The notes: generated from the letters alone by a model not told the origin. Shown: positions 33,953 through 45,257, counted from the first letter of the stretch. The stretch is 64,000 nucleotides of DNA from Adiantum capillus-veneris (GCA_014529385.2 CM043959.1:14879809-14943808); one strand, 5' to 3'. A program made the numbers and translations.

Positions 33953-34782
33953 CCGCATTGGATTATTAATGAATGAAAAAGAAGACCGTCTAAAGTTAAC
34001 ACGTGAGTAACTAGGTAGGACTAGCTTGTGAAAACGAAGTGGAGAGGGGTCAAACCGCACCCATGCAAAAGCATCCTACATGGCCATGTGGATTAATGGA
34101 GGAGTAAAATAGATACTTTCATTTTTATTTTTTTGTACATTCGAAATTTGGTGGTGCCAAGTTCCAACAAGCAAGCCCTTTAGATTTAAAAAAGCTACTA
34201 AGTCTGTCAATTGGGCGCATTAAATATTTTGATCATTCAATTACGTAAGATGATCCTAGCATGCCCACTTTCAACCACTACCTTTCAACACCTTTAATAT
34301 TCACTTTATACTATACGGCGCTTGCACATAAAGGAATAATAATATCTTCAACACCTTTAGGCTTGCACATAAGGAATAATAGCGTGGTCCTCTCACAAGA
34401 CGTTTATAAGCAATTTTCTTTTGAGAAAGTAGTCTTTTTTCTCACTTCATTGTCAATCAACGCACACTTGTGGGAAAGAAATTTTCATGGGTTGTTTCTA
34501 TCATCATAAGCACTCAACTTGGCAGGAAATACATTGCAAAATCATTGTACAACATATACACTACTTTAGCTACTCACAAGGGTGACGCTATGAAAGGATT
34601 GCCCACCCTCTTCTACTATATTGTCAACTTTTTCATGCTCTATAGATACACTTGTGTTTTGAAATGGCTAAAGAACCAAATGGAAAAAGAATTTCTTTAA
34701 GATCGTTATTTACTAAAGATGAAGTATCATTAAAACGTCAATGTAAGTCACTTATTGCCAATTTCAACCTCAACTCATCTTA

Positions 34783-35390
34783 TTGCTTGCTAACTGTGGT
34801 AATCTAACCCCTAGTTGTGTCTATGAACTCGTGTGCAAGTTAGATGATATCAAGAATTTATTGCAAGCTGTAAATCTCAACCACAATAATCATCTGCCAC
34901 GTCAAGGATGGGCATGGAAAGCTTACTTTAGCTTTGACAGGCTACCGAACTTTGATGAAGACCTTGGGGAAAGGTTGAATAGAAAATGGAATCTTAATTG
35001 GAATTTTGGGCAATGGATGTACAAATTCAAAAGTGTCTAGAATTTCGCTATTCAAATTAAACACAGCTTCTTAGCATGGCTCATCATCCATCAAGAAATA
35101 TGGATTGGTACAGAGCAAATGCAAAAGATGCCAAGGTGATGACCTAGAGCATATATTTTTGGGTTGCCTGCATAATGGTAGAAAATTGCAGATGTTACAT
35201 AGCTACTGTAGAGAAGTACACCCCCAACCATTTACAATCAAGGAGATTCTTTTAGGAGAATGCATCAAAATGGATATTCCACTTTGGAATCTATGGAGAT
35301 TCTGTTTTCTCTGGCCTGCTAGAACCAAAGAAATGAAGCTATCTTCAACCACAATTCTGGAGACAATTTATCATTATTCCTAGAAAATTG
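34783..35390 (+). pseudogene. L1-type LINE 3' end (RT zinc-binding domain)
   Basis: Plus-strand frames 34783-35040 and 35105-35383 read WNLNWNFGQWMYKFKS, then after a stop FLAWLIIHQEIWIGTE, then a CKRC pair, EHIFLGC, and TIKEILLGE. This matches the zinc-binding domain at the end of plant LINE reverse transcriptases (W...K.FxWL...I.T...CxxC...E...HxFxxC). An A/T-rich end follows near 35570. It is 5' truncated, as LINE copies usually are, and has a stop and frame change. Confidence 0.7.
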
Positions 35391-35599
35391 AAATGCCATA
35401 GATGGTAGAGTTGGAAGGATCTGATGTTGATGTATTATTCCAAGGACAAGCTTTCTATGGCTTATGCTTGCTTGGATCTATAATTTTTTTCCTTTGGGAT
35501 GCCTCTCTCCCTTCATGTGAGGCATAGTTGTAATTTGCCTTTTCCTTAGAACAATTGTTTGTTCTCTAAAAAATATATATATATAACTTTAATGCAATT

Positions 35600-37640
35600 A
35601 ATGCACATGCAAGGCAATATAAATGATAATAAGGAAGCAATTATACACCTCAATTTGGTAATAACAAAATCTCCAACACGTCCGGACATTACTTATCTAT
35701 ATGATATGATTCACAGAAGCATTTTAGATTATCATAAGCCCCTTGCAATTCATTAAATCACAAGTCTTTTGATTCATTTATCAAGGTTTCAATTTTTAGT
35801 AGTTTAGGGACAAGCGACCCACTATTACCCATTGAAGTGATTTACTAGCGCTGACAAAGTTCTAGTTGTTGTGCATGAGCATGTATATATCTAAGCTACA
35901 AACATTCGATTCTACTATCCAAAATGGCAATCATATACAAGGCAACATTAGAGGTGAGTTGACACTGGATTTTTTTTTAATGCAAGGAATTTAAGACAGT
36001 CATAAGAAATGAGAGCGGCTTAATGTATCAATGAAGCAATCATGCCTAGTGTTTCATTGAGAAGGGTTCTATGGGAAGGCAGACCAAATAAGAGTATTCA
36101 TTGAGGGTGAAATACTAATGATCCAAGATGTCCTATAGTAAACCTTGTGTGAAAGGCTTTTGAGCTAGGACTACAAAAAAGCAAAGAGTAAACAAAGGCT
36201 TCACAACAACCTGATTGTCTCACTAGCAAGGTGAAGCCTTGTTCATTAGCTAATGCTCAAGGAGTGGCCTTGACCTCCTCCATAAAACTATGAGAGCTCC
36301 ATTTTCAAGTCATACTAGCTGAATCATTGAAAGGACGCTAGGGTTCTCAACATAGATGCAAGGATAGACTGAGCACACATAGGTCATCATGCTCATGTCG
36401 CTATACATATGTACCACATGACATGTTTAAGCAATGATTGTTCCCCCTCCCATGATGATGGAGGCCTTGTTTCAACCATGTACTTCATCATTTATGTCAT
36501 TGCACCAAGACACGTCACCCCATACAGCATCACAATGAATGTCTAGGATAGGCATACTTGATCAAGTACAAAGCAATACAAAAGTGGTCTTGCCAACATG
36601 CATTGAGTAAAATTAGATTGCCGTCATGCTATGAGACATCACTCTTGGTGCATGATCATCCTTGGTCAAGAACACAAAAATACATTTGTTATGGCAAGTC
36701 CTTCAATCAAATGCCGGTTTATATGTTCCATCTGATGATAATGTACTGGCAACAATACCTCAAGAATTATAAGAACCTGGCAAACATAGTCACCCATAAG
36801 AATGCCTCCAATATAGTTATATCACCATAAATCAAAGAGCATTCAGAATGAGGAACAAGGAGCATTCTTTTTAACTATAGGCCCATTTCTTGTGTAAGAA
36901 TCAATTTCTTACTATAGGAACTTTGGGCACCAAAGATTAAAACATTGCAGAGCCCCTAAGACATGTCCCAAAAATGACCTGTCGAGTATCAAACTGCAAG
37001 CCAGGTCTTGCCACCCGCTCTTTTTGTGATTCTTACTCGTTTCAATGTTTAGTTTGGAAGTCTTACACCAAGGTATTGTCAGCCACAATGATCATAAGAA
37101 CTTGTCATGTAAAGCTTGCATGATACCTAGTTTAATTCTGAATACTGCATGATACATACTTTAAAGAGAAGGTTTTACAACATGCAATTATTAAAGTTCC
37201 TTCTCCCAGGCTTCTACGTATCTCTTTTTCTAGCTAGGGGTTCTCTTTTCTATTAATCTACCAGGATGCTTAACCCATGCATGCTAGCTGACATGAATCT
37301 CAGCTAAAATTTGCAGGAACATATAGATATGAAACATTACCTTGTTCACATTGCTCGCAAAACAGATAAGGATTCCAAACAAAGTGTTCCCGAGGCAACA
37401 GGTAAAGCTTCTGCAAAAAAACTCAGGCCATGAACATTATCTACCTCCACACCTACAATTCTGCTCAGTGACACCCTTTTCAACACAGCTGTTGCACAAG
37501 CTTCAGATATATCTAGCAAAGCTAGTTGCTGAGTCACCCTTAACTTCAAGAGTTTGTAGCATCTGTAACACTGGGACAGGACAAAGATACAGACCAGATA
37601 AGTTTACAAGGAAGCTTTCCCACTAACTCCTGTGTTGATA
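35600..37640. other. Gene-free stretch
   Basis: Short frames only (for example 36558-36830) without known motifs. The last 300 bases may be the old 3' end of the XRCC3-like copy. Confidence 0.35.
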
Positions 37641-37641
37641 T

Positions 37642-39259
37642 TTACATCTCTTTACGATAAATAGCCTGCATGGGATGTGCTGCCGACAATCCACAAACCT
37701 GTTTTGCTGTAACAGTGAACTCACAAGAAGAGGCTGGGAGATGTGGTGCAAAGACTACTTGCAATGTCCTTTTCACTCTGCAGGAAGGGAGACTGCTTGA
37801 ATTCGCAGTCCAGCTATTTTTGCTTGAATATGCATTCTGTGAGCTATCACGGCATGATATTTCATCTGCCTCTGATCCATCACAACAATATGATACATTT
37901 GGCTTGTCTGCAATCCCGTTACACAGCAGCGCAGGTCCCTGATGAGGGAGAGTAAGAAGAAGATCATCTGGAAGCTCTGACTCGAGTTGATCAAGAACAG
38001 AGACATGAGGCACAGACTTCATGCCACCAGATTTTAACTTAGTATAGTGTGGATTTGAGCTACTTTGGCAAGAGATCTCCGTTGTTCCTGTGTGTCGATC
38101 TTGAGAGTGTTCCTGCTTGTCTGGCAAATATGTGCGTGAAAGAAAGAGTCTTGTGTTGACACAATGTGACCATCCTATACCTAATGCTGGAAGCACTCTT
38201 CTCCCTGCAGATATCAAAGGTCCAGAGCTCCAATTTAGCATGGCACTGACAGAGTTTTTCCTCTACACTCTCACTGTCTACATCGTCAACAGCTTGGTTG
38301 GTAACCAAGATAGCAATGTCATAATCATGCACATACTTCTTCAGCTTGCTTGATAGCTTGAAAAACCAATTTGTGCGCATGGTTAAGTCCTTGGCATTGT
38401 TGTCGAAGTCAGATCAGAACAGAGCAGCCATAGAATCAATAACCAGGAGCCTCACTGGCATGGCAAGAGGACAGGTAAGGAGCACATGCACTTGGTCAAG
38501 AAAACTGCATAGCTCTTCAATATTTCGTATTGACTGCACAAAAATGTTGTCACAAGGATGTGTGATGTCCTCAACCTCGACATCACCATAGAAGTTCATA
38601 AACACTCTATGCTGTTTTGGCAGAAGATTGCTACTATGTATCTCAACACATACATCAGAAATTCTATTTAAGACATTCGCGCCCGTTACTCCATTCTGTG
38701 CATTGCATTGGTTGCCCCCTTTGTCATGGATGGATGATGGCTGGCGAAGATAACATCGGATGATACACTCTCCTTCCTCGTGTCTTGCCAATCAGTGCCA
38801 TCTCTACCATTTGGCAGTTCATTCGACACGGATGGCATAGCATTTCTGCGCTGGCTATGGTGATGATTCAAATTAAGGATGAAGCCATTGTGGGAGCTGA
38901 GATTGGTGCAGACCCTGCCTTCAAAACCGTCTTTTTCAGAATTTAGCAGATTAGGGTGATTGTTATGAGAAAGGGGAAACCCAGGCCGGAGTTTTCCTGC
39001 ATCGAGGAAGCCTTGAGCAAGCTGCTGGAGGCGTTTGGAAGGAAAATAAGTTTCTGTGTAGATGTAGAGAGAACTTGCGTGGAGGCCGCCATGGGAGACG
39101 GGCATCTGTGCAGAGAGAAGAAGTTGAAGGCAGATCTGCGTCTTGGCGGAACCGCATTAACCCACGAGCTCGGTGATGCTACCACAGGGGATTCCGCCCT
39201 TTAGGAAGGAGTCCAAGATGGAGCAGCCCAAGCTGCACTTACGAGCGAGCCGAGCCATC
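37642..39259 (-). pseudogene. XRCC3: Intronless XRCC3-like (RAD51 paralogue) pseudogene
   Basis: From ATG at about 39259 the minus strand reads KCSLGCSILDSFLKGGIPCG, SITELVG, a stop where the Walker A motif should begin, then GSAKTQ (normally GSGKTQ). Downstream come DNIFVQSIRNIEELCSFLD, VRLLVIDSMAALF (Walker B), a TGA, then SDFDNNAKDL, DIAILVTNQAVDDV, RRVLPALGIGWSHCVNTRLF and LQVVFAPHLPASSCEF, ending at 37642. XRCC3 works with RAD51C in homologous recombination. Plant XRCC3 genes normally have introns; here the parts follow one another without any, so this is probably a processed retrocopy. Lesions: stop in Walker A, TGA at 38414, and frame changes near 38700 and 38240. Confidence 0.75.
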
Positions 39260-39840
39260 GATGGCGATGCAGCATGCACGCTCTCCTGCTCTCTTCGTCT
39301 GCTCATGCTCTCTCATCCTCTTGCTCACAACTTTCTTCCCGCCTAAAATGTATTTAAAACTAGTGCCCTTTTTGTTTGAACAAGATGGATCCTTTTTGTT
39401 TGAACAAGATGGATGCAAAGTATAATTAGGCTGCGTTCAGACTGCTCTTCCCGCACTTTTCCACCCTCGAAAACCTCTTCCGCAGGTCTACCCACTCTTT
39501 GAATTCACACACCAACTCTGCATGCACATACAGAGACAAACACTTGTGTACACTGATTAGATGTCAATGGAAGGGGCAGCACATGGGCGGGATGGGCATG
39601 CCGGAAGGCTTGATGCTACGCTTGGGCTTGAGTCAGCATGCCGCTAGGACATGGCGGGTAAAGCATGTTGCACAGTGTGAATGAGAGCCTTAGCAACGCT
39701 CACTCTCATTGACTGAAGCGCCCCATAAAGCATGGCGGGCAGGGCATTGTGAACCCGACCTAAGATTGTTCACTAGAAAAGAATGTTTGCTAGGGTTGCG
39801 GGAGCTCCCAGTCGCTCCTCTGTAGCTGCTGGGGTGGTAA
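39260..39840. other. Gene-free stretch
   Basis: Includes a short direct repeat TTTTTGTTTGAACAAGATGG (about 39368 and 39391). No gene supported. Confidence 0.35.
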
Positions 39841-39849
39841 AGCCCAATG

Positions 39850-40750
39850 TGCCGTGCCTAAGTGTTGGGCGGCTAGAGACTAACTGGGAACTAACACTAA
39901 CAATTCATTCTACATAAAACAATAAGGATTCATAACCCTAACACTATTGTCTTTGGAGTAAACATGTGTCTCCTCTCTTCTTTCTTCTCCATTGCTACAT
40001 ACACACACACGCTCTCCCACGTGCACTTTAACTGGTATCACGGCTCAGGGATTGGGAGCACCATTGGAACTCAGCAAGGAAGTAGGTGGAGAAGCAGCAA
40101 AAATTGCAACACGTTTTTGCATATCTATTTTGGCCTATCAAAATGTCTTCATTCAAGCCGATCCTCACAAAATTTGACCAATTTTTTGTCCTCTTCAACT
40201 TTGCAGAAGAAAGTTTTCTCAAAATCTTCACGAATTTTGAGATACGTCACTTAGATTGCCTGTAGATCGTGAAGTACAAGCTGTAGATTTTTATAGATTT
40301 GTTTTGACCTGTAAAAACAACTCATTTGATGTTCATTCTCACAATCTCCAACCGTTCTTGAGTGGTCTACAACTTTGCAGAAAGAAGTTTCTGTAAATTT
40401 TGCACGGTTTGAGAGATATTCAGTTCAGACGACAAGGTGCTCTACCTTCATCGGTTCTTCTGCGTACAGGTTTTGGTTGCAGACTCTTTCTGTAATCTCT
40501 GTCACATGCATATTTGATGCAAGATCTTGAGCTGTTAAATCAAACAATCTGTCGCAGCAGTTACAAGAAAGGGTTTCTGTGGTTGATGTAAGATCTTATG
40601 CCGTTTATGTATTTTGATGAAAATATGCAAAGCCTATTGTTGAGGGTCATGGTAAGTTTTTATTGAGCTAGGGGATTCTCAAATGTGGAAATCCTTTCGG
40701 TGATGCAGGTTTTGGAGTGAGCCCCCGACATCCCCATAGTTTCGGCATCG
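39850..40750 (+). mobile_element. Possible non-autonomous copia-like leader region
   Basis: TGGTATCACGGC at about 40034-40045 is close to the copia primer binding site TGGTATCAGAGC and follows a leader-like stretch. The next 400 bp contain two related blocks with ACTTTGCAGAA and GAGATA (about 40195 and 40370), common in retrotransposon leaders. No LTR pair was found. It cuts off the upstream part of the second transposase-like copy. Confidence 0.3.
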
Positions 40751-40808
40751 ACATAGGATGTATGTTTATGCGGTTAGTGCAGTATTGATGTGCATTTGCT
40801 GATTTCAG

Positions 40809-41052
40809 TCACACACGGCATGGAGGTGGTGTTGACAAAGCCAATAGCTTAGAGGGGCTACACCAATGGATGTATCAAAGACTTTTGCACATGTCACATC
40901 GCAAGAAACAAGTCAAAAACAGTAAGATTGGTCATGCACTGAGATTAGCTAAAAAAACGATGGAGGAGGGAGAGTCTTCCTCTATAGCATCACGAGAGTG
41001 GCAGCTACAGAAACAACATGAGGGAAGGGTTTCAAACACCATTGCAAGTTGA
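40809..41052 (+). pseudogene. Second copy of the transposase-like C-terminal exon
   Basis: After an acceptor (GATTTCAG) the frame reads HTRHGGGVDKANSLEGLHQW, then MYQRLLHMSHRKKQ and ends at 41052. Copy 1 reads RTRKGGGHRRSNPLIELFNW and FYRRQLQ at the matching place. In both, 21 bases separate an AG from GGAGGTGG. Upstream exons are missing, so this is a truncated copy. Its position before gene X copy 2, on the opposite strand, repeats the layout of the first locus. Confidence 0.55.
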
Positions 41053-41447
41053 GCCATAGCTCCTTACACAAACCTTACTGTATCAAAAGACTTTTTATGT
41101 AATTACAAATTTACATGATGTGAATGATGGTTGCAAGAAAATAAAATAATTTGAAAGATTTGGTTAAAAATCAACGCGACTTTGATAAAAAAAATAAATA
41201 CATTTTGTTGGTTTTAGTCATCGAAAAATGTTACAAATTACTATGGTCCCTTGCCTTTATTTGAAGAGCCTTCCTCCATGTGCCTAGGATGTTTTGAGCA
41301 ATGTGTTTCTATTTCTTCATGCGCATCTATTTTATGAGTATGTTGAGGTCAGGCAATCTGGTCTCCTCGTTTGCATCAAACTGCGGGGGCCTCTTCTGTA
41401 GCTTGAAGTACTGGCTACTTATGTTTTAGCAAATCATGTTTTCCATA
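41053..41447. other. Gap between convergent transposase-like exon and gene X copy 2
   Basis: AT-rich with no coding signal. At locus 1 the same gap is only about 60 bp. Confidence 0.4.
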
Positions 41448-42872
41448 TTATGCTAATTGACATGGGTTTGTGATTCCACAAGCTAGACTATACGCAGCAT
41501 GTGTCAAAAAGTAGCGACTACGAAGGCCATACATGTTAGGCCCAAGACTAAACATTGAAATTGTTACTTGCTTCTCCAACATCATAACCTTGTCTGTGTT
41601 CCATCTGATAGACGTGCCTCCTAGATATCTTGAGAGTGTCTTCAATACCAAAAAAGAAAATTCAGCTCTATCCTCGGGAAGAAGCTGGAATGAAAGCAAA
41701 GGAAATTTGGGGTGCTCAAATTCACTAAATTCTATCCCAGAGAGGAATTCTTTTCCAAATTTCCCTTGCCTCGTCCAGGGGGTGAGGAATAAACTCATCA
41801 TCATAGACTACAAGCTGCAACAAATGAAATGCAATTGTTGATACATACACAATAAGCTCGTAATCTATATACACTAACAACATGAACGAAAAAAAATATT
41901 CACACAAAAATTTACCTTCTGGTTTTCATCTTCTTGGACTAATGTAGAGTTCCATAAGTCAATTGTGCTATTAACTGTAGAGGAAGAAGCCGGTACAAAC
42001 GACATAGTTCTCCCCAATTCTGTGATCCCTAGCCTTTCATGTATCACCTTAAACTCTAACTTCGTTGGAAGCGTCACAGCACGTGCGGCTACCTTGAAAA
42101 TCATTGCTAGTGCCTCCGCTGGCTCAACAAACTCACCTGCTGTTACATGAGCATCCATGAGAGAGTAGTTATCATCGTCAAGGTCAATAATAATGCCATC
42201 TTCTTGTGGATTCTGAGAAACTATCGCAAGGCAATGGTCTTCTCTAAAATCAAAGAGTTCCATGATGTCATTAAGCGCCACATAGTGATGATCATCGATG
42301 GGGACAGTGGGGAGGACATTCGTGGGCAACACTCCCTCTGGCAATTGGACACCTGATAATTTACGTAACCCACCACTTGGTTGCTCCACCAACACTTCAC
42401 CAGTGCCTCGGTGCTTACTGCTCTCTACCTCCTCCGCTGTGTCTCGGTGATCATCTAGAATGACATTCAAGAACAGTATAAAGCTAGCATCGTATTCCAC
42501 CACACGACATTTTCGGCCGTGTACAAGACATTTGATGCCATTCCTACGTAGATGCACTGGGATTTTGAGACTTCTCCAAGAGAAAATATGTTTCTTTGAA
42601 TGCTCAGAACTTATGTCGTTCATATAGACATGTCAAGAATCCTCGAACTCAAATGTGCCGCCGGCCATTTGTTGCTCGTATGTTTGTTGAAACTCCACAA
42701 GGTAATGTTTTGCAGAAGCCAAAAACTCTCACAATGAGAAGCCAAGGTTGAAAATTAGCTTGATCTCTTGCTCCCGCTGATGAAGGCCATTTCGGTAGAG
42801 AAAGTGGGAGATTTTGTCCATGGGTGGCTCGTTAGAGTAGGGCACCTCCTCCTCTCTCGATCTCGAATCCAT
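41448..42872 (-). pseudogene. Gene X, copy 2 (better preserved)
   Basis: The frame stays the same from 43001 to the intron. I take MDSRSREEE at 42872 as start. Two in-frame TGAs interrupt it (about 42729 and 42636). The main open part (from 42623) reads YMNDISSEHSKKH, VVEYDASFILFLNVILDDH, HYVALNDIMELFDFREDHCL and LPTKLEFKVIHERLGI. The intron 41815-41915 (GTAAAT...TTGCAG) is followed by LVVYDDEFIPHPLDEAREIW, a frame change, FSFLVLKTLSRYLGG, MYGLRSRYFLTHAAYSLA and a stop at 41448. Similarity to copy 1 runs along the whole length, with the same intron site in phase 0. The family is unrecognised. Acidic middle part, no membrane segment or signal peptide seen. Confidence 0.65.
41815..41915 (-). 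other. Gene X copy 2 intron
   Basis: Donor GTAAATTTTTG after CAGAAG, acceptor TTTGTTGCAG before CTTGTAGTC. Phase 0, same position as in copy 1. Confidence 0.75.
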
Positions 42873-43079
42873 AACCTGGCAAGAAAATGCTATAAGATAA
42901 GGACGAGGGTAGGTAGGCTCTGGGCAAGACTCAAGAGAAGGCAAAGGAAGAAGGCTCTCGCTAGGACAAGGGAGTACAAAGATAGCCATACAGGACATCA
43001 TATTTATAAAGGCTCCACCACGTGGTTAATTAACAACGCACAAAAAACGACACGTGACACCGTTGGAGGCACGACGTGA

Positions 43080-43740
43080 GAATATTTGATTGTCGCAACA
43101 CAACGCGAGAACCTACGAGGATGCAAGCATACCTGGCATTGGGCGCGTTGTGCCGCGACATTAATAAGGCGGAAAATTTATATGCCGAAGATATGCTCAA
43201 GGGTGTCGCTTCACAACGCGAGGACAAGCTTTTTTGGGTACGACCGTGCTCTCTTCGCATTGTACCCTGACAGTCGCCTTGTCGCTTCACAATACAAGGA
43301 CAAGATTTCTTCGGGTACCATCGTGCTCTCTTCGCGTTGTGTCATGACAGTCGACTTGTCGCTCCACAACACGAGGATAAGGTTTTTTGGGGTACGAACG
43401 TTCTCAGCTCGCGTTGTGCTACGACATTTATCTTGTCGCTCCACAACGCAACGCGACTTAAGACTGGAAAGAGAACTAGCCCTATTCGCGTTGTGCCACG
43501 ACAATTGGCATGTTAGAGAACCATTAGAGAACATTTGTATCAAAGATATGCTTAAGGATGTCGCTTCACAAAGCGAGGACAAGTCTAATTTTGATATTTT
43601 TCTATCGCGGCACAACGTGATAGTGCGATTACTCTCCAAACATAAAACATTCTTTGCATTGTGATGCGACATATTCCCTATCGTGCCAGAACGCGGTATG
43701 GAAGGTTCAGTCTCTCCTAATCCCCCATATCGCGTTGTTT
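43080..43740. promoter_or_regulatory. 77-bp repeats with inverted CACAACGCGA motifs
   Basis: GTCGCT(T/C)CACAA(C/T)(G/A)C occurs at 43205, 43281, 43358 and 43435, a period of about 77 bp, with looser copies to about 43740. Each unit holds CACAACGCGA and, about 45 bp later, its reverse complement TCGCGTTGTG. The array fills the gap between gene X copy 2 (-) and the H3-like gene (+), as a different motif array does at locus 1. Confidence 0.75.
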
Positions 43741-43844
43741 CCCGACGGTCACCTAATTCTTCCTAGCCGCATGCAGGCTGATTTATGTTGCCACGACATG
43801 TCGATCATGCGAGGGTGCACACTTCCCAACAACTGGAAATTAAT

Positions 43845-43970
43845 ATCACACGACGAGTGATGATGATTACATCTACCCGAGTATATAACCGAGCACTTCC
43901 GTTGATCATCACACGACGAGTGATGATGATTACATATACCCGAGTATATAACCGAGCACTTTCGTTGATC
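43845..43970 (+). promoter_or_regulatory. Duplicated 63-bp promoter unit with TATA boxes
   Basis: ATCACACGACGAGTGATGAT begins units at 43845 and 43908. Each has CCGAG followed by TATATAA (about 43882-43888 and 43945-43951). The second TATA box is about 170 bp upstream of the H3-like ATG at 44121, with a CT-rich leader between. Confidence 0.6.
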
Positions 43971-44120
43971 CCAGTGTTCATTGATCACTCTTCTCCACTC
44001 TCAGAGCCAACACAACCACTTGAGCTACCTATTTGCTTGGTCTTCTCCTTTTCATGCAATCTGTCATTTCCAAGCCCTATTCTTAGTCTTTCATTTTTCA
44101 CACCCTATTCTCACTTTTCC

Positions 44121-44550
44121 ATGGCTCGCACAAAGCAAACATCGAGGAGGGTATACCTGCAGGACAGCGAGCCTTTAACTTCCCAAGTTGCAAGGAAAAG
44201 CATGAATAACTTGCGCTCAACTATGCGGAATTGAAGGTACGAGCAGAACCAAAGCATTTTGTTCGAGATTTGAAAGCTCCAAAAGCATATATCTCTTGCT
44301 ATTCCAAAGCTTCCATTTCAGAGGCTTGTGTACGACATCTGTGAGAATACAAATTTGGATTACCGGTGGGCCAGATGCGCTATGGGTTGCCTTCACGAGG
44401 TGGTTGAGGACTTTTTGATTGAGCTATTCCAAGATAGCTACGTCCTTACAGTGCATGCGCACAGGATTACTATGATGCCTTAGGATATCTACACCCTTAG
44501 GTTGCTAAGGTTCAGGTACAAAAGGATACTTGTGCCTATCGCTCTTTCAG
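44121..44550 (+). pseudogene. Histone H3-like gene, copy 2, three in-frame stops
   Basis: ATG at 44121 gives MARTKQTSRR, almost the H3 N-terminus with the K4 region intact. One single frame continues over the whole H3 length: alphaN LFEI, stop, KLQK; then AIPKLPFQRLVYDICENTNL (alpha1), CLHEVVEDFLIELFQDSYVL (alpha2) and HAHRITMMP, stop, DIYTLRLLR (alpha3). Stops fall at codons 38 (TGA), 51 (TGA, where H3 has Arg of LREIR) and 121 (TAG, where H3 has Lys of MPKDI). Spacing matches H3 within two residues, so there is no frameshift. The core is strongly diverged from ordinary H3. After about 44550 a (GA)n tract interrupts; no Ulp1 part follows. Confidence 0.75.
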
Positions 44551-44557
44551 ATAAGAG

Positions 44558-44559
<2 letters not shown>

Positions 44560-44589
<30 letters not shown>

Positions 44590-44856
44590 CAACCCGTCTG
44601 TTCTTGCCGGCGAGTGTGTGTGTGTGAGAGGGAGAGAGCAACGTTCGGAGGAAATCAAGGAGAAAATAAACCTAAATTGCCTTTGGGGGGTAGTTTCAAA
44701 GAGAAGAATTTTCAAACTAGACCAACTTTTTACAATTTTAACTCCATTTTCTTGAATTTTCCAAGCGAGCTTTCTCCTTCTCCCCCTCTCTTCAACCGAT
44801 TGTTTTGTTTGTTCAACCAGCTCAAGGCTTATGTGACACACTTTTCTCGAAGATTG

Positions 44857-44922
<66 letters not shown>
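44560..44922. repeat. Two (GA)n tracts and intervening unit
   Basis: (GA)n at about 44560-44589 and 44871-44922. The unit between contains the inverse of the motif at 28150-28190. Confidence 0.9.
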
Positions 44923-44924
<2 letters not shown>

Positions 44925-45257
44925 CTGCGACAATGCGATGTCTGCCACACACAGGTATGGTATCTTGCTCCATGCTAATAGTATGTGATGCAAACGTTGA
45001 TTTGTTGACGGGATGCGTGTTGGTTTGGTGCGCACTTGCAGACAACGGGCTGCTTGATGTTGCTGTGTTACGTGCTAGCGATGTGAAGCTCGCCCACGAA
45101 GCTAGGGGTTGCTTTTTTCCATGGTTGGTTGTGAGCACGGGGGGTGTAGTGTTTTGGCAAAATTGTGTAGGACCTCAACTTGCATGACGAGTTGCTATGC
45201 AATTGCTCGGTTTCTCGATCTCGCTAGCTACGTGCTCGGTCTATGGGGTTGTGGCAA

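Larger units (their letters stand above)
30100..34490. mobile_element. Large foldback (inverted-repeat) structure
   Basis: The left arm (about 30100-31990) and right arm (about 32700-34490) are imperfect inverted copies along their whole length. Anchors: TATTATTCCTTATGTGCAAG (30203) pairs with its complement near 34370; AAGGTAGTGGTTGAAAGTGG (30303) pairs near 34270-34290; (CT)n(CA)n at 30734-30813 pairs with (TG)n(GA)n at 33899-33951; a TTGATAGTAGGTTCAAAGT-like block (31345) pairs near 33320-33345. Outer ends carry similar GTTGATTGA/TGAAGTGAG sequence. Foldback transposons have this plan. No transposase gene is visible; arm frames (31166-31381, 31459-31683) are unrecognised. A fragment of the outer arm recurs at 56740-56920. 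Confidence 0.75.

Noticed and set aside
36558-36830. 90-codon plus-strand frame
   Set aside because: No motif, no splice context and no similarity to other parts of the window.
38943-39204. Frames on both strands at the XRCC3-like start
   Set aside because: Alternative frames of the same pseudogene segment.
43080-43740. CRISPR-like array (77-bp repeats)
   Set aside because: Plant nuclear context, degenerate repeats with no constant spacer pattern and no cas genes; better explained as a tandem promoter array.
44121-44550. Host centromeric histone (CENH3) gene
   Set aside because: It has an H3-type N-terminus, three stops, and is linked to gene X as at locus 1. CENH3 identity cannot be shown without phylogeny.
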